A program made the position numbers and the translations under genes. Shown piece after piece: positions 49,269 to 60,619 of a DNA stretch of 64,000 nucleotides. Under the pieces are notes generated by a model. The model worked only from the letters and a program-made list of their open reading frames with translations, did no database searches and was not told where the DNA came from. The stretch is taken from contig CM017572.1 in NCBI GenBank assembly GCA_007844125.1, positions 20,677,934 through 20,741,933 on the forward strand. The letters are read 5' to 3'. Numbering within the stretch: position 1 is the stretch's first letter; each line of letters begins with the position of its first letter. This DNA comes from Sinonovacula constricta (Eukaryota > Mollusca > Bivalvia > Cardiida > Solecurtidae).

Positions 49269-49301
<33 letters not shown>

Positions 49302-49542
49302 GACACAGAGAGAAAGACAGACAGACAGAGACAGACAGACAGACACCTACAGTCAGACAGACAGACAGACAGACAGAGAGACACACAGAGACAGAGACAC
49401 AGAGAGACACAGAGAGAGACAGACAGACAGACAGAGACACAGACAGAAAGACAGACAGACAGACAGAGACACAGACGGACAGGCAGACAGACAGACAGAC
49501 AGACAGACAGATACATACAGCCAGACAGACAGACAGACAGAG
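48178..49542. repeat. 1.4 kb GA / CAGA purine-rich microsatellite
   Basis: Almost pure GA, GACA and CAGA tracts on the plus strand, starting with a clean (GA) run at 48180-48224. Some GGAG segments near 48225-48500 and (AC) patches near 49100 and 49150. It lies in an EGF/EB-gene intron. Long Ser/Leu/Cys/Val frames on the minus strand are repeat artefacts. Confidence 0.97.
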
Positions 49543-49659
49543 ATATACGTGTTTATGTCCGAGCGCGTGTTGGTGTGAGTGGTGTGTGTGCGCGCGCGTG
49601 TGTGCTGATGCTGGTGTGTGTGTGCATGTGTGTGCAAACATTCATATACATGTACTTAC
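49543..49659. repeat. GT/GC-rich tail next to an exon
   Basis: gtgtgtgcgcgcgcgtgtgtg and similar alternating purine-pyrimidine DNA at 49580-49635, directly between the purine tract and the exon donor. Confidence 0.8.
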
Positions 49660-49785
49660 TGAGTTCGCAGATACCAGCATTATTCACGACATAATTGGTA
49701 GCGCATTTACACTTTGTATCGGAGCACACAGCATTAGGCCCCTTGCACTGGCTGTCGTCAGTGCATTGTCCACCAATGTTACTTT
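49660..49785 (-). CDS. EGF/EB module
   Basis: After atgtttcag the exon encodes SNIGGQCTDDSQC, KGPNAVC, SDTKCKC and a C-x10-C end before the donor gtaagt. Six cysteines in canonical spacing (5-6-4-1-10). Phase 1-1, 126 bases. Close in sequence to the 52023-52148 module (GGQC/NGQC, NAVC), suggesting exon duplication. Confidence 0.87.
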
Positions 49786-49984
49786 CTGAAACATATTTAG
49801 AATACAATTTCGTACAGTGGATTAACTGTGAATTAACATATTAACTGTTGTATTGCGAACTAATACTGCATTTAAATTAAACACATCTTTATTAAATTTT
49901 AGAGCTTTCAAGAAAACATAAGTAAAACAAACTTTATAAAAAGTCACATACAAATCATGGACCATAGAGAAACAATATATAATT
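49786..49984. other. intron stretch
   Basis: AT-rich intron next to the exon; nothing recognised. Confidence 0.4.
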
Positions 49985-50659
49985 CAGTCAATTCTCGTTA
50001 TCTCAAATTTCAAGGGACCGTAAAAAATAGTTTGAGATATCCGAAGTTTGAGTTATCCGAATTTAAGGATAGTTTGTGTAAATCTTAAATAAATCTTACC
50101 TGCTACACGATGACAAGAAATGACTGAAATTCCTTGTTATATCTGCCACTGTAAACTAAGTTTCTGCAAGTTTGTGTGGTTTTGCATGTTTAAAGTGTTA
50201 TTAGATTTTTTACAATGTAATTTAATATTCTTCTTTTTATTGAAGGTTGTTGCGTCGTCGTAAGTGCATGGCCTAATTTTGGCTCTGTTGCCATAACCAA
50301 TCTTATTTTTTTATTAAATTATCAGTACGTGTATTGTGGGAAGGTAGTTGAAGAATGATCTAATCTCATTTTATTTACAAGTTGAGAAGACCGTGTCAAC
50401 AAGTCAACAAATCACTATTGTTGCCGTTTTGCATCTTATAGCAATTTGAAGTTTGAGATAGACCAACTTATTTCAACAGTTTCATACGTGTGGGGACAAA
50501 GAATTTAGTTTGATATATCCGATAATTTGACACATCCGAATTTGAGTTAAGCGGAGTCGAACAATATAGAAACTATAGGGAAAAAACGGGACCGTAGAAA
50601 ACAGTTTGACATAAACGGAAATTTGAGATAAGCGATTTTGAGATAACGAGAGATGACTC
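49985..50659. mobile_element. pogo/Tigger-like MITE
   Basis: Left end AGTCAATTCTCGTTATCTC and right end (in complement) AGTCATCTCTCGTTATCTC differ at two positions. Both are followed by several degenerate gtttgagatatccga words, so the subterminal region is itself repetitive. Such ends (CAGTC...CTCGTTAT) are typical of pogo/Tigger-type elements as I know them. No coding capacity. Confidence 0.65.
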
Positions 50660-51829
50660 TACATATACACACAATGCATCTGTAATTTGTGAATTGAGCT
50701 TTGTTCTCAATTGTATGTATAATTTTTTTTTTCTAAATAGAAAATAAAAAATAACCACTTACATTTGCGTAATGCCTATGTTTATAGCTATGGCATATTA
50801 AAAAAAACAATTACTGCCAAGAACAAGATCTTGCTTGATGTTACCAAACGTTACTTTAACTTAAATTGCTCATCATTTACTTATAATAATGTAACCCATT
50901 TGTTTTTAGTGCTAAGAAGTCAATATCGTTTAATATTTACTTCGATATAGCAGCACGATACATTTTTATACCGATTTCGTATTGCGCCGTCAATTCCTTG
51001 CTGTGCTATGGGCAACTTGCCTAATTCACCATCAACAAATTCGTGCTAAAATATCTATCATTTGAATATACATCATCTTCATCAAGTTAATATAAGTGAG
51101 AATATGGATGGTATAGAGCTTTAACAAATGCATTAAAGTCTTGTTGTGTAAGGTGTGCAAGAAGTTGTATCTGTTTCCAAGATTACAGCCTTTTTGACCT
51201 CATAGCCTCACACTTCTTTGTTTTGTTTTTCTTGAAACTAACATATTTCTTGCTTATGGGTTTCTTATTCAGCTTTGTATTGTATCATACTAAACCTGTT
51301 AATATCGCTGTTCCCTTTAAAATTGCATTACTCATAAATACTTTCTTTTCTCGTGACAGATAACAACGCACGAATTTAAATTTGTATTTTATCATATTTT
51401 GTGTTTATTCCCCAGTTTGTTGTTGTTTATTAAAGCGAGTCTACAATTGTGCACATAAAGTCATAAACATTTTTCTTCTTGAGACTGTGTCAATATGTGT
51501 GATGGGGTTGTATAAATAATCAATATATCACCATTTTCAAACGAATATAATTTATCTGTTTTAATCACATATCAACTCATACAATTGTCGTTGTTTTTAT
51601 TTGATGCTGAAATAAATTTAAAAAAAAACACACACAAAAAAACAAAGAAATTTGAATGTTCTGTGAATTTTACACGGTAAAATTGACTGTTTTAAAACAT
51701 TTAAACAAACGACCTTCGGAGAACCACGACGTGAAGCAACCATTAATTCCGGAGTGTTTGTTCTTATTTTTGTTACGCCAATTATGGTCATATCTGTGAC
51801 GTTTGGCTTATTATTGGCGGAGGAAGACA
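50660..51829. other. intron stretch, no exon seen
   Basis: AT-rich. A donor-like gtaagt at 50757-50762 has no upstream coding frame. No EGF-type cysteine pattern was found. Confidence 0.45.
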
Positions 51830-51945
51830 TCTGTCTGAGTAAGTTAACTTCAGGTTAGCTAGAAAACCTCTCCACATTAAAGTTCTCACCCGACCTGGAC
51901 TCGAACCCACGCAGTGAGGGGCTAAGGAGTAATAAGGTGGTAACT
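51830..51945 (-). mobile_element. SINE-like fragment of a second tRNA-derived family
   Basis: Minus strand reads agcccctcactgcgtggg and then gttcgagtccaggtcgggtg, a B-box word with a tRNA-like 3' side, followed by gagaactttaatgtggagag. The A box is not evident. Its body differs from the family at 26275. Confidence 0.4.
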
Positions 51946-52022
51946 CTTAACACTGATAATTACATGTACATATACATTTAAACCACAAATCATGGGACAG
52001 GGAACAAAAAATGGCAGCTTAC

Positions 52023-52148
52023 GTGCTGTGCATGTATTCGGTGCGACAAAATAGAAGCCATCTTCGCACTCACAGGTGGTCCCGGAACAGACAGCGTTAT
52101 CAGCGGAACACTGACTGTTGCAAGTGCATTGTCCATTAATCACCGACT
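52023..52148 (-). CDS. EGF/EB module with an extra cysteine
   Basis: After gttttgtag the exon encodes SVINGQCTCNSQC, SADNAVC, SGTTCEC and EDGFYF up to the last C, then donor gtaagc. Seven cysteines: the extra one makes C-x-C at the start, where sibling exons have Asp. An odd number implies a free or intermolecular cysteine. Phase 1-1, 126 bases. Confidence 0.86.
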
Positions 52149-52515
52149 CTACAAAACAATGCAAAACACCAAAAAATGTATAAGAATATACATATATATG
52201 AAAGAAAAAATAATAATTCTGGGAACCAGACAGAGTGGTGGAGGTAAGGGTGGAGGTGGTTGAATCGAAAATTTAAACTTGGCTTCCAAAAGGCTGACGC
52301 TAAAAAGAATGGCGTCCAATTGAACCCATTGGATGACTGGATCATGTGATCTGTATCTCGATTCTGATTGGACATATGAAACATGTGATCTGTAACCTCG
52401 ATCTGACTGCTTCCCATATTAACATCATGTACAAGTAATATATACTTGACAAAGAGAACGATTAAAAAATATATAAATTATTTTATGTTCATAAAGAAAT
52501 TAATTCTTTATATAT
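52149..52515. other. intron stretch, no exon seen
   Basis: Contains a partly repeated patch at 52335-52405 (catgtgatctgtatctcgat and catgtgatctgtaacctcga). The 93-codon minus frame over it shows no domain. Confidence 0.4.
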
Positions 52516-53125
52516 GGGAAGGGATTTGTTTCAGAAAAACGGATAAGAATTGATTTGGTTAGGCAAATACGCATGAGAAAGGCTAGACAGTAAGTATGAG
52601 AAATGGTATGTTAAAGAAATAAGTATGAGAAAGGATTTGTTAGAAATACTTATGATAAACGTTTAGAAAACAATTATGAGAAAGGGTTTGGGATGAGATT
52701 TGCCGGCAATTTGTCGATACTGTGCATCGACATTTCTATCTGAGGAATGATTTATTTAGGAAAATACGTACGAGAAGAGATTTATTTAGGAAAATACGTA
52801 TGGGAAGAAATTATTTAGGAAAATACGTATGGAAAATAATTTGTTTAGGAAAATACGTATGGGAAGAGATTTATTTATCAAAATACATTTGGGAAGAGAT
52901 TTATTTAGGAAAATACGCATGGGAAGAGAATTGTTTAAGAAAATAAGTATGGGAAGAGATTTATTTAGAAAAATACGTATAGAAAAGAATTTGTTTAGGA
53001 AAATACGTATGGGAAGAGATTTGTTTAAGAAAATATGATTGAAAATGGGTTTGTTTTAGAAAATATGCACGAGAAGAAATGATGTTTAAGAAAATATGCA
53101 TAAGGAGAGATTAGTTAAAGAAAAT
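52516..53125. repeat. 30-bp minisatellite with degenerate left part, about 12 clear copies
   Basis: Core units at 52746-53050 contain tttatttaggaaaatacgta then tgggaagaga, period 30. The left part (52516-52690) is diverged (agtatgagaaagg words). A SINE scrap interrupts it. Confidence 0.88.
52691..52741 (-). mobile_element. SINE 3' scrap inside the 30-bp array
   Basis: gggatgagatttgccggcaa followed by tttgtcgatactgtgcatcg matches the tail-proximal part of the SINE family (compare 46655-46710). Only about 50 bp remain. Confidence 0.7.
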
Positions 53126-54169
53126 CCTTAAGAAAATGTAAATTCTCGTTTTACAAACAATGCAATACGAATTTCAAGGCTTTTGAATCTGGCGCAAATA
53201 ACAAATGAAAAAAAACACACGAAAAAAACAACAACAACAAAAACAACAACAAAAAACTTTTTTTTTACATAAAAATCAGGAATTAAGAAACGTTATATTT
53301 ACTGAAATTACAGCATTTTTAAAAATGTTTAAAAATTTAAACATTTATGTGAAGCAAATTTTTCTTATTGAGTGCTATATATATAAATCAATTCGAAGAC
53401 ATGTACATCAAAGGGTCGTAGATATGGTGACCGATAAACCAGACAAAACCTTATTCATTATGTTTATAATTGTTTTAACAATTCATATTTTTTTTTAAAA
53501 AGTCAATGAAACTGATTTACTTTGTGACCCATTTATGCCGTCGAATATTGTTGCTGCCATAAATACTTACTTACCGTAATGCTTAAAATGAGTAAAGATT
53601 GACCCTTGTAGAATGAGGCTTGAAGTTGAGATAAAGCAGAGAAATATAGAAAAATAACACAATTTGGTCAAAATGTCGTGATGTCAACTTTAAAACAGAC
53701 ACCCGTTACTTGATACTTTGTCTATAAATAAACGGTGTCCCCGACGATGAGAGGTGTAGACGCTCAGTGACTATACATTTGGAATGTGTCCTGAATCGCA
53801 GCCAATGAGTACTGGATGGGGATTGGTTCTACGTGCTACAATATATATGTGCCAAAGTTGGCGCCTGAGATACGAAATATTTCAGGAAATAATCATTTTT
53901 AGACGTATGAATGCCAGGCCTTTTTTCTATTTTATTTTGCGTGTTCTTTGTTTTTGTTGCTGTTGTTTTCTTTGTTGTTGTTTTTATGTCTTATGCGGAC
54001 AAGCAAAAGCGTTGAACAAAACAGTCTCAACAGCCGATGGAAAGCAGTTGTATTCATGCTGCACTAAGACTATTGCTGGGACATCATTATTGCTTTAACT
54101 GAGAGCATCTTAAAAAGACTAACGTTGGCTCGAAAAACGAGCATCACATAGCAAACAGTTGGGACTTAC
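53126..54169. other. intron stretch, no exon seen
   Basis: AT-rich, with a CAA-rich patch at 53215-53250. Open frames at 53205-53498 and 53784-54098 have no domain or splice support. Confidence 0.45.
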
Positions 54170-54289
54170 GCAGTGTGCAGACGCCACCGATAGGAACATA
54201 GTTCTCCTTACAGGTGCAAGTAGTATCGCAGTATGCGTTTGGATCACCACAATCACTCGAAACGCTGCAATCGCCACCCACAGGAACAG
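54170..54289 (-). CDS. EGF/EB module
   Basis: After atatttcag the exon encodes VPVGGDCSVSSDC, GDPNAYC, DTTCTC and a C-x10-C end before gtaagt. Six cysteines in canonical spacing, 120 bases, phase 1-1. Acceptor and donor are strong. Confidence 0.87.
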
Positions 54290-54560
54290 CTGAAATATAT
54301 CATCATCCTGACAAATACAACAATAACATCATCATCATCATCATCATCATCACAACAACAATAACACCACCATCCTCCTCATTATCATCATCACAACAAC
54401 AAGAGTGCATATCATCATATTATCCCCTTTTCGCAAACATGTTTTAATATCTTATCGTGAGTATGAACACAAATATTGTAATAAGATAAGCCTTTATTTA
54501 TAACGAAAACCACTGAATTAGTATCGGAATTAGGCATCATAAAATTATAGCTGTAAGTTC
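54290..54560. repeat. (ATC)n microsatellite and flank
   Basis: catcatcatcatc at 54328-54350 with surrounding AAC/ATC-rich sequence, then AT-rich intron. Confidence 0.7.
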
Positions 54561-54951
54561 CAGGGGCGTGCCTGGGCTTACGCACTTACGCACGTGCGTA
54601 CAGTTGCTTCCATAAATTGAAAAAATAAAAACGCCTAAAAGCGAATTTAAATCGTCGCCTAACCCGGGTTAGGCACTACCAGTTAATTGTCTTTATTATT
54701 TAAAATCCATGTAATTTAAACATTTTTTCTAATTCTACACAATCTTCAACAATTCAACTTGACGTATTTCTGTCTCTTCCTGCTTCTAAGAAAATTCTTT
54801 GTTCTAGACAGTGAGAGTTCCCGCCACTCCCCCCCCCCAAATGCATTTATGGCGTTCTATGGAAAAAATCCGGAGGGGGGGGGGGGAGGGCACGCCCCCA
54901 GACTCCCTAGGAATAGTGCGTGTACTCAAAAGTCGCCCAGGCACGCCCCTG
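54561..54951. mobile_element. hAT-like MITE with perfect 17-bp inverted ends
   Basis: CAGGGGCGTGCCTGGGC at the left is exactly inverted at the right. The flanks share the 5-bp direct repeat agttc. The subterminal ttacgcacgtgcgta word also occurs in the MITEs at 20469 and 38727. About 391 bp, with a G-run near 54877-54890. Confidence 0.82.
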
Positions 54952-55837
54952 AGTTCCGGCAGAAAAAAATACTGAACCAGATTGTATCATGCTAGTAAAG
55001 CACATTTTAATGGTCCGGTTGCAGCTAATATTTTACATAGAAATATTTGTAGTTCTTAATAAAGAATCTTTAATTAACAGCCATCGTTCAGATCTTTGTA
55101 GAAGATGCTTAAAAAATTAACAAACAGTGTAATTCTTTTTGTACTGACATTAACAGAATACGGCTTATGCTATTATTTATTATTTGAAGCGCTGAAATTT
55201 CTCTGATGACGGTGTTTTATTTCAGTCGTTAAAGTGAAGTAATGACGTGTTTATTTATTTTAAAAATGCCTTGTTGATTTATAACTATCTTTTATATGTG
55301 GTGAAGTAGATAATTGCTATTGTAATATTTTGATTGATGCAGTTGACATTACATTTTGATATATATGTATATTTATTTACATTTTTTTCTCTCACAAATG
55401 TGTATTATTTATATAAAATATATTGAATGTTGTAACACACAGTTAATTTAACACCTAGAAATCTTCTTCAGGACATCATACAATCTTAACATGCTTTGGT
55501 ATTATATGTTTTTCATACAGTACCAGTGATGTGTCTGTACGATCATTTAAATAGAAAGACAGTGTTTTCGAGGAGAAATGTTACTTGCTCTTTTTTTTAT
55601 CTTTGTTTCAAGTAAACTTAAACAAGCTCTGGCGATTTTCACTTTACAAGTACAGATAAATGTCGAATATGACACACAATCGCTATTTCATTTTCTTTTA
55701 GTTTTATGGGACCGAGCCATTGTTGTGAACCTTATGTCTATTGAACACAAAACAAATTTTGAATCAATGCGTTATACATGTAATTACAAATCGGTTTAGC
55801 ATAATGAGTATCACCATGTCATCCTTGTCTAAAACTG
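54952..55837. other. intron stretch, no exon seen
   Basis: AT-rich. The 73-codon plus-strand frame at 55578-55799 shows no domain. Confidence 0.45.
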
Positions 55838-57640
55838 TCGGATATAAGCATGTTATCTTGGGCTCCAAATGTCGGATATCAGCATATTATCTTTGGCTCC
55901 AAATGTCGGATATCAGCATGCCAACTTTGGCTTCAACTGTCAGATATCAGCATGTTATCTTTGGCTCCAAATGTCGGATATCAGCATGTTATCTTTGGCT
56001 CCAACTGTCGGATATCAGCATGTTATCTTTGGCTCCAACTGCCGGATATCAGCATGTTATCTTTAGCGCCAACTGTTGGATATCACAATGCCATCTTTGG
56101 CTCCAACTGTCGGATATCAGCATGCCATCTTTAGCTCCAACTGTTGGATATCACAATGCCATCTTTGGCTCCAATTGTTGGATATCAGCATGCCATCTTT
56201 GGCTCCAACTGTCGGATATCAGCATGTTATCTTTGGCTCCAACTGCCGGATATCAGCATGTTATCTTTGGCTCCAACTGTAGGATATCAGCATGTTATCT
56301 TTGGCTCCAACTGTTGGATATCAGCATGTTATCTTTGGCTCCAACTGTAGGAAATCAGCATGTTATCTTTGGCTCCAACTGTTGGATATCAGCATGTTAT
56401 TTTTAGCTCCAACTGTTGGATATCACTATGCCAACTTTGGCTCCAACTGTTGGATATCACAATGCCATCTTTGGCTCCAAATGTTGGATATAAGCATGCC
56501 ATCTTTCGCTCCAACTGTTGGATATCACAATGCCATCTTTGGCTCCAACTGTTGGATATCAGCATGTTATTTTTAGCTCCAACTGTTGGATATCACCATG
56601 CCAACATTGGTTCTAACTGTCGGATATCACTATGCCATCTTTGGCTCCAACTGTTGGATATCAGCATGTTATCTTTAGCTCCAACTGTTGGATATCACCA
56701 TGCCAACATTAGTTCTAACTGTTGGATATCACTATGCCATCTTTGGCTCCAACTGCCGGATATCAGCATGTTATCTTTAGCTCCAACTGCCGGATATCAG
56801 CATGTTATCTTTGGCTCCAAATGTCGGATATCACCATGTCAACTTTGGCTCCAACTGTTGGATACACCATGCCAACTTTGGCTCCAAATGTAGGATATCA
56901 CCATGCCACCTTTGGCTCCAACAGTCGGATATCACCATGCCAACTTTGGCTCCAAATGTCGGATATCACCATGCCACCTTTGGCTCCAAATGTCGGATAT
57001 CACCATGCCAACTTTGGCTCCAAATGTCGGATATCACCATGCCACCTTTGGCTCCAACTGTCGGATATCACCATGCCAACTTTGGATCCAACTGTCGGAT
57101 ATCACCATGTCAACTTTGGCTTCAACTGTTGGATATCACTTTGCCAACATTGGTTCTAACTGTTGGATATCACCATGCCAACTTCGGCTCCAAATGTCGG
57201 ATATCACCATGCCAACTTAGGCTCCAAATGTTGGATATCACCACACCAACTTTGACTCGAACTGTCGGATATCACTATGCCAACTTTGGCTCCAACTGTC
57301 GGATATCACCATGTCACATGTGGCTCCAACTGTTGGATACACCATGTTACATGTGGCTCCAACTGTTAGATAAACCATGCCAACTTTGGCTCCAAATGTC
57401 GGATATCACCATGCCAACTTTGGTTCCAAATGTCGGATATTACCATGCCAACTTTGGCTCCAACGGTTGGATACACCATGTCACATGTGGCCCCAACTGT
57501 CGGATATCACCATGCCAACAATGGCTCCAACCGTTGGATATCAGCATGTTATCTTTGGCTCCAAACGTTGGATATCACCATGCCAACCTTGGCTCCAACT
57601 GTTGGATATCATGTGGATTGTGGCTCTAGCTGAGATATAC
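55838..57640. repeat. 34-bp minisatellite, subfamilies a and b, about 53 copies
   Basis: Units contain tttggctccaactgtcggat then atcagcatgttatc, or in the right half atcaccatgccaac. Period 34. The first half is mostly cagcatgttat, the second mostly caccatgccaac, so local homogenisation is visible. It lies in the intron between the two most upstream exons seen. Confidence 0.95.
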
Positions 57641-59185
57641 CACTGTGAAATTGTGGCTCTTTGTGGATAGTGTGGCTCTAGCTGAGGGATACTGCCGAGG
57701 AGATTGTGGCTCTAGCTAAGAGGGATACCACCGTGGAGATTGTGACTCTAGCAGAGGGATATCACCGAGGAGATTGTGGCGTCTGTGGCTCCAGCGGAGA
57801 GATACACCAAAACATCTGCGGCTCCATATTTCAGATATCACAATGGCATCTGTGGCTCCAACGGTATGATACTACCATGGAATTTATGGCTTCCACCGTC
57901 GAGTGTTACCATGACATATGTGGCTCCAACGGCCAGATACTACTATGACATATGTGGCTCCAACGGCCGGATACTATCATGGCATATGTGGCTTCTACGG
58001 CCGGATACAACCATGGTATCTGTGGCTCCAACGGCCGGATGCTACTATGGCATATGTGGCTCTAACGGCCGGATACTACCATGGCATATGTGGCTCTAAC
58101 GGCCGGATACTACCATGGCATATGTGGCTCCAACGGCCAGATACTACCATGGCATATGTGGATCTAACGGCCGGATACTACCATGGCATATGTGGCTCCA
58201 ACGGCCGGATACTACTATAGCATCTGTGGCTCTAACGGCCGGATACTACCATGGCATATGTGGCTCCAACGGCCGGATACTACTATGGCATCTGTGGCTC
58301 TAACGGCCGGATACTACTATGGCATCTGTGGCTCTAACGGCCGGATACTACCATGGCATCTGTGGCTCTAACGGCCGGATACTACTATGGCATCTGTGGC
58401 TCTAACGGCCAGATGCTACCATGGCATCTGTGGATCTAACGGCCGGATACTACTATGGCATCTGTGGCTCTAACGGCCGGATACTACCATGGCATCTGTG
58501 GCTCCAACGGCCAGATGCTACCATGGCATCTGTGGCTCTAACGGCCGGATACTACTATGGCATCTGTGGCTCCAACGGCCGGATACTACCATGGCATCTG
58601 TGGCTCTAACCGCCAGATAATACCATGGCATATGTGGCTCCAACGGCCAGATGGCTCTAACGGCCAGATACTACCATGGCATATGTGGCTCTAACGGCCG
58701 GATACTACCATGGCATATGTGGCTCCAACGGCCAGATAATACAATGGCATTTGTAGCTCCAACGGCCGGATACTACCATGGCATATGTGGCTCCAACGGC
58801 CAGATAATACAATGGCATTTGTAGCTCCAACGGCCGGATACTACCATGGCATATGTGGCTCCAACGGCCGGATACTACTATGGCATATGTGGCTCCAACG
58901 GCCAGATACTACCATGGCATATGTGGCTCCGACGGCCAGATACTACCATGGCATATGTGGCTTCAACGGCCAGATACTACATGTACCATGGCATATGTGG
59001 CTCTAACGGTCGGATATTACCATACCATCTGTGGCTCTAACCGTCGAATACTACCATGCCATATGTGGCTAGCAGCTGTGCTGTCGGATATCAACATGAC
59101 ATATGTTGCTCCAACTATCGAATGCCACAATGGCATAGTTGGGTCGAACTGTAGGATGCCACTTTTCCATTTGTGTCTCCAACCT
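57641..59185. repeat. 34-bp minisatellite, subfamily c, about 42 copies
   Basis: Units contain gtggctctaacggccggata then ctactatggcatct, period 34, clearly homologous to the preceding array (ggctccaac-gtcggatat-c-ccatg). A degenerate junction occupies 57600-57900. Confidence 0.94.
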
Positions 59186-59810
59186 TTGGGTATCCCCATG
59201 TCATTTGTTCTTATCATTTATCAGTTCTTTTCAGAGGTAGATTAGTAAAACTCGTTGCCTCCCTTCATACTACTGCAGGATTAACTATTGATTAAAAAAA
59301 CTTCGCTCCAAAGTGTATTTAGCATTAATTTTATCAGGAATGTACGGGGTATGTCCATCTTTCTGATATGGTACTAGTTTGTTATCGTTTTTACTTAAAA
59401 TGTTGCCTTACAAAGTGCAGTTTATCAGTATTCTGCATGCTTATTCCTTACAAGTATGATTTATGTACATAAAGGTATTTCATAAAAAAAAGACCTTACT
59501 TGTATTATACTTTTTATTGTATTATAAAGTAAAAGTAAATAGATGCCGTTCGAGAATTTAGAATTGCGCTTAGAAACAAGTGGCAATATAACCGGTTAAT
59601 AAGATAAACGACCGAAGTAAGACAGGGATTATCTTCAAACCGGCCCGCCCACAATAATAATGAATTACAATGAATTTCTTCCATTGATATACATGTGCAA
59701 ATTCTCTTGTTCAAAGTTCTTCGGACCTGTAAGCTAAACGCAAACTGCACAAAATTCAACACATTTGTTTTCATATGTTTACGATTAACATGTTGCTCTA
59801 ATAAACTTAC
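59186..59810. other. intron stretch, no exon seen
   Basis: AT-rich intron between array and exon; no element was recognised. Confidence 0.5.
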
Positions 59811-59945
59811 GCAGAACACATGTGTTGCCATTTGACTTGAACGGCGCCTGACATTCGCATACGGAATCAATACATTCTGCGTTCGGGTCATCACACTGGT
59901 TGTCATCAGTCACCGTAATGTCGCAAGGCTGGTCCACAGCAATGT
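59811..59945 (-). CDS. EGF/EB module, most upstream exon in window
   Basis: After cattccag the exon encodes IAVDQPCDITVTDDNQC, DDPNAEC, IDSVCEC and QAPFKSNGNTC before gtaagt. Six cysteines (9-6-4-1-10 spacing). It enters in phase 1, so at least one further exon lies upstream, beyond the next 4 kb. Confidence 0.87.
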
Positions 59946-60098
59946 CTGGAATGAATAATGAAAACACAACATTTAACAAACAATAACAAACAGCCTCGAG
60001 GCGAAGCCGGCTTAGTTCTCCCACTTAATGTTTAGATTGTTGTACTTGAAAGGGAACAACACACACACAGTTTACTCATGAATTATCATTTGTTTTAA

Positions 60099-60150
<52 letters not shown>

Positions 60151-60348
60151 ATTATGCTTTTGTGTTGTTTTGTATTGTTTTTTTAAATACATTGCAGCGA
60201 CCACTTATTTTCGTTATAGCAATGTCCAGCTTTTTTATGTAGGAAGACCCCAGACAAATGTTCGGGAAGAACCACTGGCTCACCACAACGCGACTCGATT
60301 TCAATAATTTATAAAGCTCATACAAGTTCCGCCATTATTATTATTAAA

Positions 60349-60407
<59 letters not shown>

Positions 60408-60619
60408 CAGGGTCATCCATCTTTTGTCATTTTCCCCATCGACATTTAATTCTAGATTCGTGAGATTTTCACGTGACATGTTTCACACAATCCTGAGCTC
60501 CACCGTCAAAAAAAATTAACTTGTGATTATCGGCTAAAACACACAAAGTCAGTAATTATCAAAGAGTAACTACTCTGTAAGTCTACAGAATATTTTAACC
60601 CAAATTTCATTAGCAATAC
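59946..60619. repeat. intron stretch with two (TTA)n microsatellites
   Basis: TTA/ATT runs at about 60103-60150 and 60335-60410. No exon is seen. Confidence 0.85.

Larger units (their letters stand above)
40352..59945 (-). other. gene span: multi-EGF/EB-module secreted or cell-surface protein, 3' part (5' end outside window)
   Basis: Eight minus-strand exons join in frame into about 355 residues, one cysteine module per exon and every intron phase 1. Most modules follow C-x5-9-C-x2-[DP]NA-x-C-x3-4-C-x-C-x10-C, which I recognise as EB/EGF-like modules of large invertebrate extracellular proteins. Phase-1 symmetry allows exons to be duplicated or skipped without a frame change. The last exon ends in a stop with no membrane segment, so this end is extracellular; whether the N-terminus carries a signal or an anchor cannot be seen. 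Introns are 5521, 2021, 2237, 3788, 2101, 257 and 2602 bp. Confidence 0.82.

Noticed and set aside
48166..49641. Long Leu/Ser/Cys/Val and Arg/Glu/Asp frames
   Set aside because: Translation of GA/CAGA microsatellite.
50757..50790. Donor-like gtaagt on the minus strand
   Set aside because: No open frame with cysteine module or acceptor upstream.
53565..53610. Possible small phase-1 exon ending at gtaagtaag on the minus strand
   Set aside because: Translates to a short stretch without cysteines and a weak acceptor; unlike the other modules.
53784..54098. 104-codon plus-strand frame with a cysteine/phenylalanine-rich core
   Set aside because: Low-complexity T-rich DNA; no splice or domain support.
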